Below, piece after piece: positions 8,481-17,032 of a stretch of 64,000 bases of DNA. The stretch is from CAVQCJ01 sp963771835 (GTDB taxonomy: Bacteria; Actinomycetota; Actinomycetes; Prado026): assembly GCA_963771835.1 (NCBI GenBank), contig CAVYVA010000001.1:682001-746000 (forward strand). The letters are read 5' to 3'. A model generated the notes under the pieces. That model saw only the letters and a program-made list of their open reading frames with translations, had not been told where the DNA came from and did not search any database. Positions within the stretch are counted from its first letter, which is position 1, and every line of letters begins with the position of its first letter. The position numbers and the translations under genes are program-made.

Positions 8481-9032
8481 GTGACGCTCGCGCCCGACGG
8501 CTCCCCAGGCTCGCGACCGGTGGTGGTCACCGCGCTGGAGATGCTCGACCCCACCTGGATCCGACCCTCCCGGGAACCGGCGCAGACCCCCCGGATCGTG
8601 CGTTCCGCACCCCCGGACCCCGATCTCAGCCGGCGCTGCTACGAGCTGGTCGGCGGACCGTGGTCGTGGGTGGACCGGCTGTCCTGGACCGCCGAGGACT
8701 GGCGCAGATGGGTGCAGCGACCCGGGCACGAGCTCTGGACCCTCCAGGTCGGCGACGACCTGGGCGGCTACTTCGAGCTGTCTCCCGAACCGGAGGGCGT
8801 CGTCGAGCTCGCGTACTTCGGGCTCGTCCCGGGCTTCGAGGGCCGCGGGCTGGGCGGCTGGATGCTGACCTGCGCGCTGCGCCGGGCCTGGCAGCTGCCG
8901 GCGACGCGGCGGGTCTGGGTGCACACCTGCGAGCTGGACGGCCCCGCGGCGAAACCCAACTACCTGGCCAGGGGCCTGCGGGTCTGCGGCTCGTGGACCG
9001 AGCAGCGCATGGTCTCGCCGGACGCTCGCTAG
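8481..9032 (+). CDS. GNAT family N-acetyltransferase
   Basis: 183 residues. The acetyl-CoA-binding GNAT core is visible: LAYFGLVPGFEGRGLGGWML contains the pyrophosphate-binding GRGLGG turn, followed by VWVHTCELDGPAAKPNYLARGL, the usual conserved strand and helix. The acceptor substrate is unknown. GTG start at 8481 behind a GGGG-rich site. It lies 10 bp upstream of the VOC-family gene in the same direction, so the two are probably co-transcribed. Confidence 0.85.
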   Translation: MTLAPDGSPGSRPVVVTALEMLDPTWIRPSREPAQTPRIVRSAPPDPDLSRRCYELVGGPWSWVDRLSWTAEDWRRWVQRPGHELWTLQVGDDLGGYFELSPEPEGVVELAYFGLVPGFEGRGLGGWMLTCALRRAWQLPATRRVWVHTCELDGPAAKPNYLARGLRVCGSWTEQRMVSPDAR

Positions 9033-9042
9033 CCTGCGGCGC

Positions 9043-9420
9043 ATGGCCCTGCGCATCCAGTCCCTGTGCGTCGACGCCGTCGACCCGCGTCCGGTCGCCG
9101 CGTTCTGGGAGAACGCCCTGTCGTGGCGTCGCACGTTCGAGGACGATGACGAGATAGTCCTCGAGCCGCCGGCCGGCAGCCCCGAGGACGGCGTGGTCCC
9201 GGACCTGCTGTTCCTGCGGGTGCCCGAGGGCAAGTCGGCGAAGAACAGGCTGCACCTGGACCTGCGCCCCCGCGACCAGGACGCCGAGGTGGCTCGGCTC
9301 GAGCAGCTCGGGGCCCGGCGCGTCAGCGTGGGCCAGGACGAGACGGCGACCTGGGTGGTCATGGCCGACCCGGACGGCAACGAGTTCTGCGTGCTGCGGG
9401 CGCTGCCGGTGCCGGACTGA
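9043..9420 (+). CDS. VOC (glyoxalase/bleomycin-resistance-like) family protein
   Basis: 125 residues with a single beta-alpha-beta-beta-beta repeat pair of the vicinal oxygen chelate fold. It starts LRIQSLCVDAVDPRPVAAFWENAL, contains LHLDLRP in the middle and ends VVMADPDGNEFCVL, the common motif of the glyoxalase-like domain used by many small actinobacterial proteins. The metal ligands and substrate cannot be assigned. ATG at 9043. It is convergent with rsgA, with 9 bp between the two stop codons. Confidence 0.85.
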   Translation: MALRIQSLCVDAVDPRPVAAFWENALSWRRTFEDDDEIVLEPPAGSPEDGVVPDLLFLRVPEGKSAKNRLHLDLRPRDQDAEVARLEQLGARRVSVGQDETATWVVMADPDGNEFCVLRALPVPD

Positions 9421-9429
9421 CCGCCGCGG

Positions 9430-10539
9430 TCAGCGGCGGACGGCCCCCTTGTCGCGCATCGACTTGGTGATCGCCGCCCACCTGCGCCGCTCCTCGGAGC
9501 GCAGCCGGGCGTCCGTCCGCCGGGCGATCCAGGCCGCCTCGCGCTGCAGGTGACGCCAGGACTCGAGCCGGCGCAGGGGAAGCTCGCCGGTCTCGGTCGC
9601 CGCCCGCACCGCGCAGTCCGGCTCCCCCTGGTGCGCGCAGTCGCCGAACCGGCACTGCGCCGCGAGCTCCTCGATCTCGGGGAAAGCCCGCTCGAGGCCC
9701 ATGTCGAGCTCGGCCAGCCCCACCCCGCGCAGCCCGGGCGTGTCCAGCAGCAGGCCGCCGCCGGGCAGCGGGACCAGCTCGCGGCGGACGGTCGTGTGCC
9801 GGCCCTTGCCGCTCCCGCTCACCGGCGCCACGGCCAGCACGTGCGCGCCCACCATCGCGTTCACCAGCGTGGACTTGCCCACCCCCGACTGGCCGAGCAG
9901 GGCCAACGTACGGCCGCCTTCGGCCCGCGCCGCCAGCGCATCCATGCCCTCGCCCGACACGGCGCTGACGACCATGACGTCGACGCCGGGAGCCACCGCC
10001 GCCACCTCCGAGCGGATGTCCGCCGCGTCGGTGGCGAGGTCGGCCTTGGTCAGCAGCACCATCGGAGTCGCCCCGCTGTCCCACGCGAGCGCCAGCAGCC
10101 GCTCGATGCGGCCGAGGTCCGGCTCGACCGCGAGCGAGACCACCACCACGGCGTCGTCTGCGTTCGCCGCGAGCACCTGCTCGTACGACTCGCCGCCGGC
10201 GACCGTGCGTTTGAACGCGGTCCGCCGGGGCAGCACGGCGTCCAGCGTGCGACGCCCGTCGGGCCAGATCCTGAGCGCGCCCCAGTCCCCCGCGCACGGC
10301 GCGCTGGACGGATCGGCTGCGATCGCCGCGAGCACGTCGCCGCCGAAGCCGGTCCGGTCCGGTCCGGCGGCACCGAGGACGTCGACGGCGCCCCGGTCGA
10401 CAGCGACCACGCGGACCGGGTCGGTCACCTCGGCGACCGCGAGCCCGGCGTGCGCGGCGGCCCAGTCCGCGTCCCAGCCGAGCCTGGCCAGGGCCTGCGG
10501 TCCGGAGGCATCCGGCTGGATCCGGCGCGCGGCTGTCAC
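9430..10539 (-). CDS. rsgA: Ribosome small subunit-dependent GTPase A
   Basis: About 369 residues. RsgA (YjeQ) is a circularly permuted GTPase that helps 30S subunit maturation. The permuted order is visible: G4 motif LLTKADL comes before the P-loop LLGQSGVGKST, followed by the switch/G3 DTPGLRG. The C-terminal zinc knuckle CRFGDCAHQGEPDC supplies the Cys/His ligands. The N-terminal OB-fold is longer than in E. coli, as is common in actinomycetes. I chose GTG at 10539 (VTAARRIQPDAS); an in-frame ATG at 10596 would extend it into the intergenic spacer. It is divergent from the PPK2 gene. Confidence 0.92.
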   Translation of the reverse strand: MTAARRIQPDASGPQALARLGWDADWAAAHAGLAVAEVTDPVRVVAVDRGAVDVLGAAGPDRTGFGGDVLAAIAADPSSAPCAGDWGALRIWPDGRRTLDAVLPRRTAFKRTVAGGESYEQVLAANADDAVVVVSLAVEPDLGRIERLLALAWDSGATPMVLLTKADLATDAADIRSEVAAVAPGVDVMVVSAVSGEGMDALAARAEGGRTLALLGQSGVGKSTLVNAMVGAHVLAVAPVSGSGKGRHTTVRRELVPLPGGGLLLDTPGLRGVGLAELDMGLERAFPEIEELAAQCRFGDCAHQGEPDCAVRAATETGELPLRRLESWRHLQREAAWIARRTDARLRSEERRRWAAITKSMRDKGAVRR

Positions 10540-10622
10540 GCGGCGACGGTAAGTCCCCGTACGCGCCGCGGTCCAAGGCTTATCGACCGCGGGCACGCTC
10601 GGGCGCCCCTAGGCTCCCGGCC

Positions 10623-11501
10623 ATGGCGAAGTCCCGGCGCCGCCGCCGCAGTCGACCGGCCCAGGCCGAGCGGTTCAGCGACCTGCTCCGGATCCCGGTG
10701 GCCGACCCCGCCGACCTCACGCTGGTCGACCCCGCTTCGACGCCCGGGTTCGAGGGCGGCAAGGCGGCCGGCCTGGCCGCGCTGGCCGGGCTGGCCCCGC
10801 GGGTCGCAGGGCTGCAGGAGATGCTCTTCGCCGAGGGCCGGGCCGGCGGCGAGCGCGCGGTACTGCTGGTCCTGCAGGGGATGGACACGGCCGGCAAGGG
10901 CGGCACGGTCAAGCACGTGCTCGGCCAGGTCGACCCGATGGGGGTCCGCTACAAGGCGTTCAAGGCCCCGACGGAGGAGGAACGGCGGCACCCGTTCCTG
11001 TGGCGGATCCGCAAGGAGCTGCCCGAGCCCGGCGTGATCGGCGTGTTCGACCGGTCGCACTACGAGGACGTCCTGGTGCCGCGGGTCCACCATCTGGTCC
11101 AGGCCCGGACGATCCAGCGCCGCTACGACGCGATCAACGCCTTCGAGGAGCAGCTGGTCGCCGCCGGGACCGTGGTCGTGAAGTGCTTCCTGCACCTGTC
11201 GTACGACGAGCAGCGACGCCGGCTGCTGTCCCGGCTGAACGACCCCACCAAGCAGTGGAAGTACAACCCCGACGACATCGACGAACGCGAGCGGTGGTTC
11301 CACTACCAGGAGGCGTACGCCGCCGCCGTGGGCCGGACGAACACCGAGACCGCGCCGTGGCACGTGGTCCCCGCCGACCGCAAGTGGTGGCGCAACCTCG
11401 CGGTCACCCGCCTGCTCATCGAGACGCTGGAGGGCATGTCGCTGGCCTACCCGAGGGCGCACTACGACGTGGCGTACGAGATCCGTCGCCTGTCCGGATG
11501 A
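10623..11501 (+). CDS. ppk2: Polyphosphate kinase 2 family protein (polyphosphate:nucleotide phosphotransferase)
   Basis: 292 residues of the single-domain PPK2 family, which uses polyphosphate to phosphorylate nucleoside mono- or diphosphates. Walker A is LQGMDTAGKGG, Walker B is GVFDRSHYEDV, and the lid region is LLSRLNDPTKQWKYNPDD. All are intact, and the length matches class I/III enzymes. Whether it prefers NDP or NMP cannot be read reliably. ATG at 10623 is 83 bp from the divergent rsgA start. A small GlsB-like membrane protein follows 62 bp downstream. Confidence 0.9.
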   Translation: MAKSRRRRRSRPAQAERFSDLLRIPVADPADLTLVDPASTPGFEGGKAAGLAALAGLAPRVAGLQEMLFAEGRAGGERAVLLVLQGMDTAGKGGTVKHVLGQVDPMGVRYKAFKAPTEEERRHPFLWRIRKELPEPGVIGVFDRSHYEDVLVPRVHHLVQARTIQRRYDAINAFEEQLVAAGTVVVKCFLHLSYDEQRRRLLSRLNDPTKQWKYNPDDIDERERWFHYQEAYAAAVGRTNTETAPWHVVPADRKWWRNLAVTRLLIETLEGMSLAYPRAHYDVAYEIRRLSG

Positions 11502-11563
11502 CGCGGGCCCGGGTGCTCGGGTCCGGGTGCCGCGACCGCGGCCGTGTGCGAGGCTACGGCGTC

Positions 11564-11818
11564 ATGGACGTTGACGGCATCTGGTCAGGCCTGTTCGCGG
11601 CGATCGTCGTCGGTGCGGTGGCGCGACTGCTCGTGCGCGGCTACCAGCCCATCGGCTGCATCCTCACGCTGCTCATCGGCCTGGTCGGAGCGGCGATCGG
11701 CGCGGCGGTCGGGCACAACCAGCACTGGGGCTTCTGGCTCACGTTCGGGCTGCAGGTCCTCATCGGCGCCCTGCTGGTGCTGCCATTCACCTTCGGGACG
11801 CGCAACCGCGAGTGGTGA
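11564..11818 (+). CDS. GlsB/YeaQ/YmgE family stress-associated membrane protein
   Basis: 84 residues with three predicted membrane helices. The glycine-rich pattern IIVG-type motifs (LFAAIVVGAVARLLVRG, then LLIGLVGAAIGAAVG and LTFGLQVLIGALLVLPF) is that of the transglycosylase-associated protein family, small inner-membrane proteins often induced by stress and of unknown mechanism. ATG at 11564. The stop overlaps the start of the next gene as GTGA, so translation of the RibD-like reductase is coupled. Confidence 0.82.
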   Translation: MDVDGIWSGLFAAIVVGAVARLLVRGYQPIGCILTLLIGLVGAAIGAAVGHNQHWGFWLTFGLQVLIGALLVLPFTFGTRNREW

Positions 11819-12513
11819 CGGTCCCGGGCCTGCGGCAGCTGTTCCCCGCCGCCGGCGCGGTCGACCCCGAGCAGGCGTACGCCGTCCCGGCCGACCGCCC
11901 GTGGTTGCGGGCCAACATGGTCGCCACGCTCGACGGGGCGGTGACCGCGCCGGACGGCCGCTCGGCGGCGATCTCGTCCGACGCGGACCGGGCGCTGTTC
12001 GCGACCATGCGCCGGCTCGCCGACGTGGTGCTCGTGGGCGCCGGCACGGCCCGGACCGAGGGCTACCGGCCGGCCCGGCTGCCGATCGCCCTCGTGACCG
12101 CCCGGCTGGACCTGGACCTGACCTCGCCGCTGCTCGCGGCCGCCGAGCACCGCACGATCGTGCTCACCGCCGGGTCGGCGGGGACCGACCGGATCCGCGC
12201 CGCCGGGGAGGTCGCCGACGTCGTGGTGTGCGGGGACGACCACGTCGACCTCGTGGTGGCGGTCGCCGCCCTGCGCGAACGAGGCCTGCAGCAGGTGCTC
12301 TGCGAGGGCGGGCCGACGCTGCTGGGCTCGGTGGCCGCGCGCGGTCTGCTCGACGAGCTGTGCCTGACGATGTCCCCGCTCCTGGTCGGGGGCGGGAACC
12401 TCCCGCGGATCCTCGGCGGCCCGGCCCTGCCGGCGACCCTGCGCCTGGAGCTGGCGCACCTGCTCGAGTCCGACGGCACGCTCTTCTCCCGGTACCTCGT
12501 CCACCGGACCTGA
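11815..12513 (+). CDS. RibD C-terminal-domain / pyrimidine reductase family protein
   Basis: About 232 residues with the dihydrofolate-reductase-like fold of the RibD C-terminal domain. PWLRANMVATLDGAVTAPDG near the N-terminus and DVVLVGAGTARTEGY are diagnostic, and QVLCEGGPTLLGSV near residue 165 is the NADPH and substrate segment. No deaminase domain is present, so this is a stand-alone reductase, possibly in riboflavin or another pterin-like route. The true function of many such actinobacterial copies is untested. The start could be the GTG at 11812 or at 11815; the latter forms a GTGA overlap with the previous stop. Confidence 0.85.
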   Translation: MTVPGLRQLFPAAGAVDPEQAYAVPADRPWLRANMVATLDGAVTAPDGRSAAISSDADRALFATMRRLADVVLVGAGTARTEGYRPARLPIALVTARLDLDLTSPLLAAAEHRTIVLTAGSAGTDRIRAAGEVADVVVCGDDHVDLVVAVAALRERGLQQVLCEGGPTLLGSVAARGLLDELCLTMSPLLVGGGNLPRILGGPALPATLRLELAHLLESDGTLFSRYLVHRT

Positions 12514-12527
12514 GCCAGACTGCCGTC

Positions 12528-13616
12528 ATGCACCTGCCTGTGATGCCACCGGTGAAGCCGATGCTCGCCAAGCCCGTCCGCGAGGTACCCGAACCATCGG
12601 CGTTCCCCGGCGGGGTGCTGTACGAGCCGAAGTGGGACGGGTTCCGCTGCATCGTCTTCCGCGACGGCGACGAGGTCGAGCTCGGCTCGCGCAACGAGCG
12701 CCCGCTGACGCGGTACTTCCCGGAGGTCGTCGCCGCCGTGCGCGCCGAGCTGCCAGAGCAGTGCGTCGTCGACGGCGAGATCGTGATCGCGAACGGGCAG
12801 ACGCTGGACTTCGAGGCGCTGCTGCAGCGCATCCACCCGGCCAAGTCGAGGGTGGACCGGCTCGCCGCCGAGACGCCGGCGTCCTTCATCGCTTTCGACC
12901 TGCTCGCGCTCGGCGACGAGGACCTGACCCGGACCGGTTTCGGCGAGCGCCGGGCCCGCCTGGAGCAGGCGCTGGCCGACGCACGCCCACCGGTGTACCT
13001 GACGGCGGCCACCGACGACGCCGCCGTGGCCAGGGAGTGGTTCGAGGCGTTCGAGGGGGCCGGGCTCGACGGGGTGGTGGTCAAGCCGGCCGACCTGCCC
13101 TACCGCCAGAACGAGCGGGTGATGCAGAAGGTCAAGCACCTGCGCACGGCCGACTGCGTCGTCGCCGGGTTCCGGTGGCACACCTCCGGCCCGGTGGTCG
13201 GCTCGCTGCTGCTCGGGCTGTACGACGAGACCGGCGGCCTGCAGCACGTCGGCGTCTGCGGGGCGTTCACCGCGGCGCGGCGCAAGGAGCTGGTCGACGA
13301 GCTGGCGCCCTACCGGGTGGCGGATCTCAGCGGCCACCCGTGGGCCGAGTGGGCCGAGTACGAGGCGGCCGCCGGCTCCGAGCGCCGCCCCGGCGCGACG
13401 TCCCGCTGGAACGCGAACAAGGACCTGTCCTGGCAGCCGCTGCGACCCGACCTGGTCTGCGAGGTCTCCTACGACCACATGGAGGGGACCCGGTTCCGGC
13501 ACACCGCCCAGTTCCGGCACTGGCGGACCGACCGCGACCCTGCCTCGTGCACGTTCGGCCAGCTGCAGACCCCGGTGGGGTTCGACCTGGCCGAGGTGCT
13601 GGGGACCACCGGTTAG
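12528..13616 (+). CDS. ligC: ATP-dependent DNA ligase (LigC type)
   Basis: 362 residues. The adenylation domain has motif I EPKWDGFR with the nucleophile Lys35, then motif III (ASFIAFDLLAL), motif IV (GLDGVVVKP) and motif V (VMQKVKHLRTADCVV). A C-terminal OB-fold follows. Length and order match mycobacterial LigC, an alternative ligase linked to repair and not fused to polymerase or nuclease domains. A LigD-type polymerase domain occurs separately at 24737-25766; no Ku gene is in the window. ATG at 12528; the preceding gene ends 15 bp upstream. Confidence 0.92.
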   Translation: MHLPVMPPVKPMLAKPVREVPEPSAFPGGVLYEPKWDGFRCIVFRDGDEVELGSRNERPLTRYFPEVVAAVRAELPEQCVVDGEIVIANGQTLDFEALLQRIHPAKSRVDRLAAETPASFIAFDLLALGDEDLTRTGFGERRARLEQALADARPPVYLTAATDDAAVAREWFEAFEGAGLDGVVVKPADLPYRQNERVMQKVKHLRTADCVVAGFRWHTSGPVVGSLLLGLYDETGGLQHVGVCGAFTAARRKELVDELAPYRVADLSGHPWAEWAEYEAAAGSERRPGATSRWNANKDLSWQPLRPDLVCEVSYDHMEGTRFRHTAQFRHWRTDRDPASCTFGQLQTPVGFDLAEVLGTTG

Positions 13617-13633
13617 AGCACTAGGCTCTGGCC

Positions 13634-14119
13634 GTGTTCACGACCGTGCTGCTCACCGAGAAGACCCTGACCGACCACGACGTCCAGCGCGTCGCTCACC
13701 TGCACGACCCCGAGCCGGTGCACGTGCACGTCGTGGTGCCCAGCCACGACGACCGCAGCGAGCTGGCCGAGGCCGTCGACGACATCGCCCGCACCGACTT
13801 CGGCGACGTCCTGCACGACGAGGACGCCGGGCGCTCGGACACCGAGCTCACCGGCGCCGCCGGGCAGGAGGTGACCGCGTCCGTCGCGGCGCTGCGGGCG
13901 GCCGGGGTCGCGAAGGTCGACGGCGAGGTGGCGACCGGCGACCCCCTCGAGCGGGTCGCCGAGCTCGCCCGCACGCTCGACGCCGACGAGGTGATCGTCT
14001 TCACCGAGCCGCACCTGCTGGCCGACTGGACCCGCCGCGACTGGGCGTCCAAGCTGCGGCACACCCTCTCGCTGCCCGTGCTGCACGTGGTGCTCGGCAC
14101 GGACCAGGTCGTGAGCTGA
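13634..14119 (+). CDS. Hypothetical protein with universal-stress-like fold
   Basis: 161 residues. The protein looks like a Rossmann-type alpha/beta domain: an opening FTTVLLTEKTLTDHDVQRVA, a strand VHVHVVVPSH, a helix with alternating Glu/Ala, and a C-terminal RVAELARTLDADEVIVFTEPHLLADWTRRDW followed by LPVLHVVLG. This is similar to UspA-like proteins but without a confident ATP-binding G-2x-G-9x-G signature. GTG start at 13634. It is followed 8 bp later by a DUF202 gene in the same direction. Confidence 0.7.
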   Translation: MFTTVLLTEKTLTDHDVQRVAHLHDPEPVHVHVVVPSHDDRSELAEAVDDIARTDFGDVLHDEDAGRSDTELTGAAGQEVTASVAALRAAGVAKVDGEVATGDPLERVAELARTLDADEVIVFTEPHLLADWTRRDWASKLRHTLSLPVLHVVLGTDQVVS

Positions 14120-14127
14120 GCGGTCCG

Positions 14128-14481
14128 ATGACCGAGCCCGATCAGGCCGCGGGCGACTCCGCCGGACGTACCGGGAACCGGGCCAGGGACCACCTGGCCA
14201 ACGAGCGGACCTACCTGTCCTGGCTGCGTACCTCGCTCGGCGTGCTGGCGCTGGCGGCCGCCGTCGCCCGGTTCGGGGCCGGCCAGGGCCACGGCGACGC
14301 GCTGGCTGTGGGCCTGCTGGGGCTGCTCGGCCTGTTCCTGCTCGGCGTGGGCACCCGGCGGTACTACCAGGTGGCCGCCGACCTCGAGCAGGGCCGTTTC
14401 ACGTTCTCGCGGCGCACTCCGCTGCTGGTCGGCTCGGTGGTCGTGCTCGTGGCGGTGGTGCTCCTGCCGCTGCTCCTGTGA
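14128..14481 (+). CDS. DUF202 (YidH) family membrane protein
   Basis: 117 residues with three predicted membrane helices. The family motif DHLANERTYLSWLRTSLGVLALAAA is near-perfect (residues about 16-42), followed by GLLGLLGLFLLGVG and a C-terminal LVGSVVVLVAVVLLPLLL. The function of DUF202 is unknown. The short soluble N-terminus is acidic. ATG at 14128, probably co-transcribed with the preceding gene. Confidence 0.85.
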   Translation: MTEPDQAAGDSAGRTGNRARDHLANERTYLSWLRTSLGVLALAAAVARFGAGQGHGDALAVGLLGLLGLFLLGVGTRRYYQVAADLEQGRFTFSRRTPLLVGSVVVLVAVVLLPLLL

Positions 14482-14608
14482 TGTCCTGGGCTCCTGCGAT
14501 CTCCTGAAGGCCACGCCGGGGGCTCAACCCGAGTAGCCGGCCGGGCGATGGGTAGACCGACGGCAGCCGACCCGGGCGCAACCGGGACCGAGGGCGACGG
14601 AGGTGTGG

Positions 14609-15506
14609 ATGCGCCGGCACGGACGCAAGGCCCTGCTCGCCGCGACCTCCGTGGCGGTGGTGGCGGCGCTCGCCGTGGCCTGGTTCGCGTCCCGCCCGGA
14701 GCCGTCCGCCGCCGCGGCCCCGAGCACCGCACGGGCCTCCGCCTCCGGCTTCGTGCCCGTCGCTGCACAGCCGAGCGCCGCCGACTCGTCGGCGAGTCCG
14801 ACCCCGACCGCCACGCCCAGCCCGACGAAGGCGGCCACGGTCCGCCCCGCCGCCGTACCCACCCCGAGCCCGCACCCGACCACCGTCCCGAAGCCGAACC
14901 CCGCGTTCAGGTTCCCGGTGCCGGTCGTCGTCGGCGACGCGTCGCAGATCATCACCGTGAGCGCGAGCGGTTCGTACGCCAACGTCGTGGCCTGGCAGAT
15001 GCGGGCCGGGGTCTGGCAGCGCCGTCATCCAGACGAAGGCGGCCAGGATCGGCACCCACGGTGTGGTGCCGGGGTCGACGCGCAAGCAGGGCACCGGGAC
15101 CACGCCCGGTGGGACGTACACGATGACCGAGGCGTTCGGCATCTCCCCGGACCCGGGCACCGCGATGCCCTACCACCTGGTCACCTCCGACGACTGGTGG
15201 GTGGAGGACAACAACTCCGCGTACTACAACGAGATGCGCGGTGCCTCGCAGGGTGGCTTCGCTGTGACGACGTCGGGCGTCAACGGCTCCGAGCACCTGG
15301 TCACGTTCACGACCCAGTACCGGTACGTGGTGGTCATCAACTTCAACCGGCCGCCGAACGCCGTGCGCTACCGCGGGGCGGGGATCTTCCTGCACGTCAA
15401 CGGAACCGGCTCGACGGCCGGCTGCGTGTCGGTCCCGCTCTCGACCATGGTCTCGATCATCGACTGGCTGGACCCGGCGCAGCACCCGCGCATCGCCATC
15501 GCCTGA
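14609..15506 (+). pseudogene. Secreted L,D-transpeptidase (YkuD-like) with a +1 frameshift
   Basis: Two overlapping frames together encode a secreted peptidoglycan L,D-transpeptidase of about 298 residues. The first frame starts at ATG 14609 (GGAGG at 14599-14603) with a signal segment (ALLAATSVAVVAALAVAWFA), then an Ala/Ser/Pro/Thr-rich linker and IITVSASGSYANVVAWQMRAG. The second carries VIQTKAARIG through GTYTMTEAFG to the catalytic YkuD region IFLHVNG...STAGCVSV, where the His and Cys are both intact, and ends at 15506. Removing one base at 15020 joins the frames as WQ-AVIQT. Either the assembly carries an extra C or the gene is inactive. Family members cross-link peptidoglycan at the cell wall. 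Confidence 0.75.
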
Positions 15507-15521
15507 CCGACCCGGCCCCGT

Positions 15522-16229
15522 CTACGGCAGTCCGCGTGCGAGCACGACGCAGCAGCGTTCGGGCGACGGGTCGAGCCGGGCGCAGATCCCGGTGTCCGCG
15601 ACCCGGTCCGCCATTGCGCCGAGCAGGGCCAGGTTCATGCCGCAGACGAGGTCGGTGTGCTCCCGGGCCAGGGCGTGGAACGGGCAGTTCGCCAGCACGA
15701 TGGACTCGTCGACGGTGCGCGGCTCGTATCCGTACTGCGCCAGGGTCTGGCAGGTCACAGCCAGCTGTCGTGCACGGCTCGCTCGGGGCCCCATGCCGGC
15801 ACGTGCTTGCTCCCCGATGGCCGCGCCCTGGTCGGCGGCCGCGCGGTGCAGCGACGCGACGACGTCGCCTCCGGAGGAGGCGGACTCGTCGATGGCTTGC
15901 GCCATGAGCTGGCCGGCCAGGTCGTACCGGCGCTCGGGCAGGGCAACGGTCACCTGCCTGGTCGAGCGTCGGTAACGCTTGGTCGGACGCCCCGCACCCG
16001 GTCCGTCCCGACCGGACAACCGCTTGAAGTCCGTGTCGAGCAGCCCTTCCTCGACGAGCCGATCCAGGTGGAACTTCGCGGTGTGGCGGGGGGTGCCGAC
16101 CCCCTGCGACGCCTGGTCACGACTGACCGGAGCGGGCTGGCTCACCACGTAGAGGTACAGGGCCCGGCGGATCGGCTCGGCGAGTGCCGCCACGCTCTCG
16201 ACCTGGGTGGCGAACTCCTCGGAGTCCAT
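15522..16229 (-). CDS. Winged-helix regulator with C-terminal Cys/His cluster (ArsR/SufR-like)
   Basis: 235 residues. The N-terminal winged helix is of the ArsR/SufR type (EPIRRALYLYVVSQPAPVSRDQAS, then TAKFHLDRLVEEGLL). The C-terminal half carries NCPFHALAREHTDLVCGMN with Cys182, His185, His191 and Cys196, then Cys216 and paired Cys226-Cys227. This layout is used by SufR-like proteins for an Fe-S cluster and by related regulators for metal sensing. It is divergent from folE, and the 92-bp gap holds two symmetrical elements, so it is the likely repressor of folE and of itself. Which ligand it senses (Fe-S, zinc or other) is inference. Confidence 0.8.
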   Translation of the reverse strand: MDSEEFATQVESVAALAEPIRRALYLYVVSQPAPVSRDQASQGVGTPRHTAKFHLDRLVEEGLLDTDFKRLSGRDGPGAGRPTKRYRRSTRQVTVALPERRYDLAGQLMAQAIDESASSGGDVVASLHRAAADQGAAIGEQARAGMGPRASRARQLAVTCQTLAQYGYEPRTVDESIVLANCPFHALAREHTDLVCGMNLALLGAMADRVADTGICARLDPSPERCCVVLARGLP

Positions 16230-16321
16230 CCGTCCCCCTTCTAAGAGACAGATCTATTGACCAAATAGGCTCGGCCGTCTAACGTCCAATCTACTGTCCC
16301 TTAGACCTGGAGACAACGACG
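16230..16321. promoter_or_regulatory. Divergent promoter region with nested inverted repeats
   Basis: Between the Cys-rich regulator (minus) and folE (plus). CTAAGAGACAG at 16241-16251 is mirrored by CTGTCCCTTAG at 16294-16304 (10 of 11 bases match as an inverted repeat). Inside lies a perfect palindrome, CTATT, GACCA, AATAG, at 16254-16268. The stretch is AT-richer than its surroundings. These are good candidates for operators of the divergent regulator. Confidence 0.5.
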
Positions 16322-16954
16322 ATGACCACGCAGTCGAGGTTGGACGCGACGGCAGCACCGACCGTCGAACGAGCCCTGCGGGTGGTCACTGCCCCCGAAT
16401 CGGCCGACCTCGCCGGAGCCGAGGCCGCTGCTGCCGGCTTCCTGGCCGCCCTCGGCGTAGCGACTGACGCGGAAGGGATGATCGAGACACCACGCAGGAT
16501 GGCTGCGGCCTACCTGGAGATGATCACACCGCGGCCCTTCGACCTCACCACGTTCCCGAACGACGACGGCTACGACGAGCTGGTGCTGGCTCGCTCGATC
16601 CCGGTCCACTCGCTCTGCGAGCACCACATGCTCCCGTTTCTCGGGGTCGCGCACGTCGGGTACCTGCCAGCCGGTCGGATCCTCGGGCTCTCGAAGCTGG
16701 CCCGCGTGGTCGAGATGTTCGCGCGTCGCCCGCAGGTTCAGGAAAGGCTCACCACCCAGGTGGCCGGCTGGCTGCAGGACGCGTTGGGTCCCCGCGGCGT
16801 CGGCGTGGTCGTCGAGGCAGAGCACCTGTGCATGACGGTGCGCGGGGTCCAGGCAGCGGGAACCAGGACCGTCACGTCCGCTCTACACGGACTCCTCCGC
16901 GACGACGCCCGCTCACGCAGCGAGTTCCTGGCCCTGGCCCGGACCGGTACGTAG
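16322..16954 (+). CDS. folE: GTP cyclohydrolase I
   Basis: 210 residues. It converts GTP to 7,8-dihydroneopterin triphosphate, the first step of folate and pterin synthesis. The zinc and active-site motif SLCEHHMLPFLG gives Cys99, His101 and His102; the second zinc Cys is Cys170 (EHLCMTVRGV). GYLPAGRILGLSKLARVVEMFARRPQVQERLT is the standard core. With all zinc ligands present this is the zinc-dependent FolE1A form. No other folate genes (folP, folB, folK) or ftsH flank it, which is unusual and suggests a second copy or pterin synthesis under the control of the adjacent Cys-rich regulator. ATG at 16322 with GGAGA ahead. Confidence 0.94.
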   Translation: MTTQSRLDATAAPTVERALRVVTAPESADLAGAEAAAAGFLAALGVATDAEGMIETPRRMAAAYLEMITPRPFDLTTFPNDDGYDELVLARSIPVHSLCEHHMLPFLGVAHVGYLPAGRILGLSKLARVVEMFARRPQVQERLTTQVAGWLQDALGPRGVGVVVEAEHLCMTVRGVQAAGTRTVTSALHGLLRDDARSRSEFLALARTGT

Positions 16955-17032
16955 ATTCTGCCGGATCGACCCGCCCATGAACAGCGCTTCGAGGGTGTGC
17001 GGTCCAGGCGCGCGTGGATGGCTACCCGCCCG

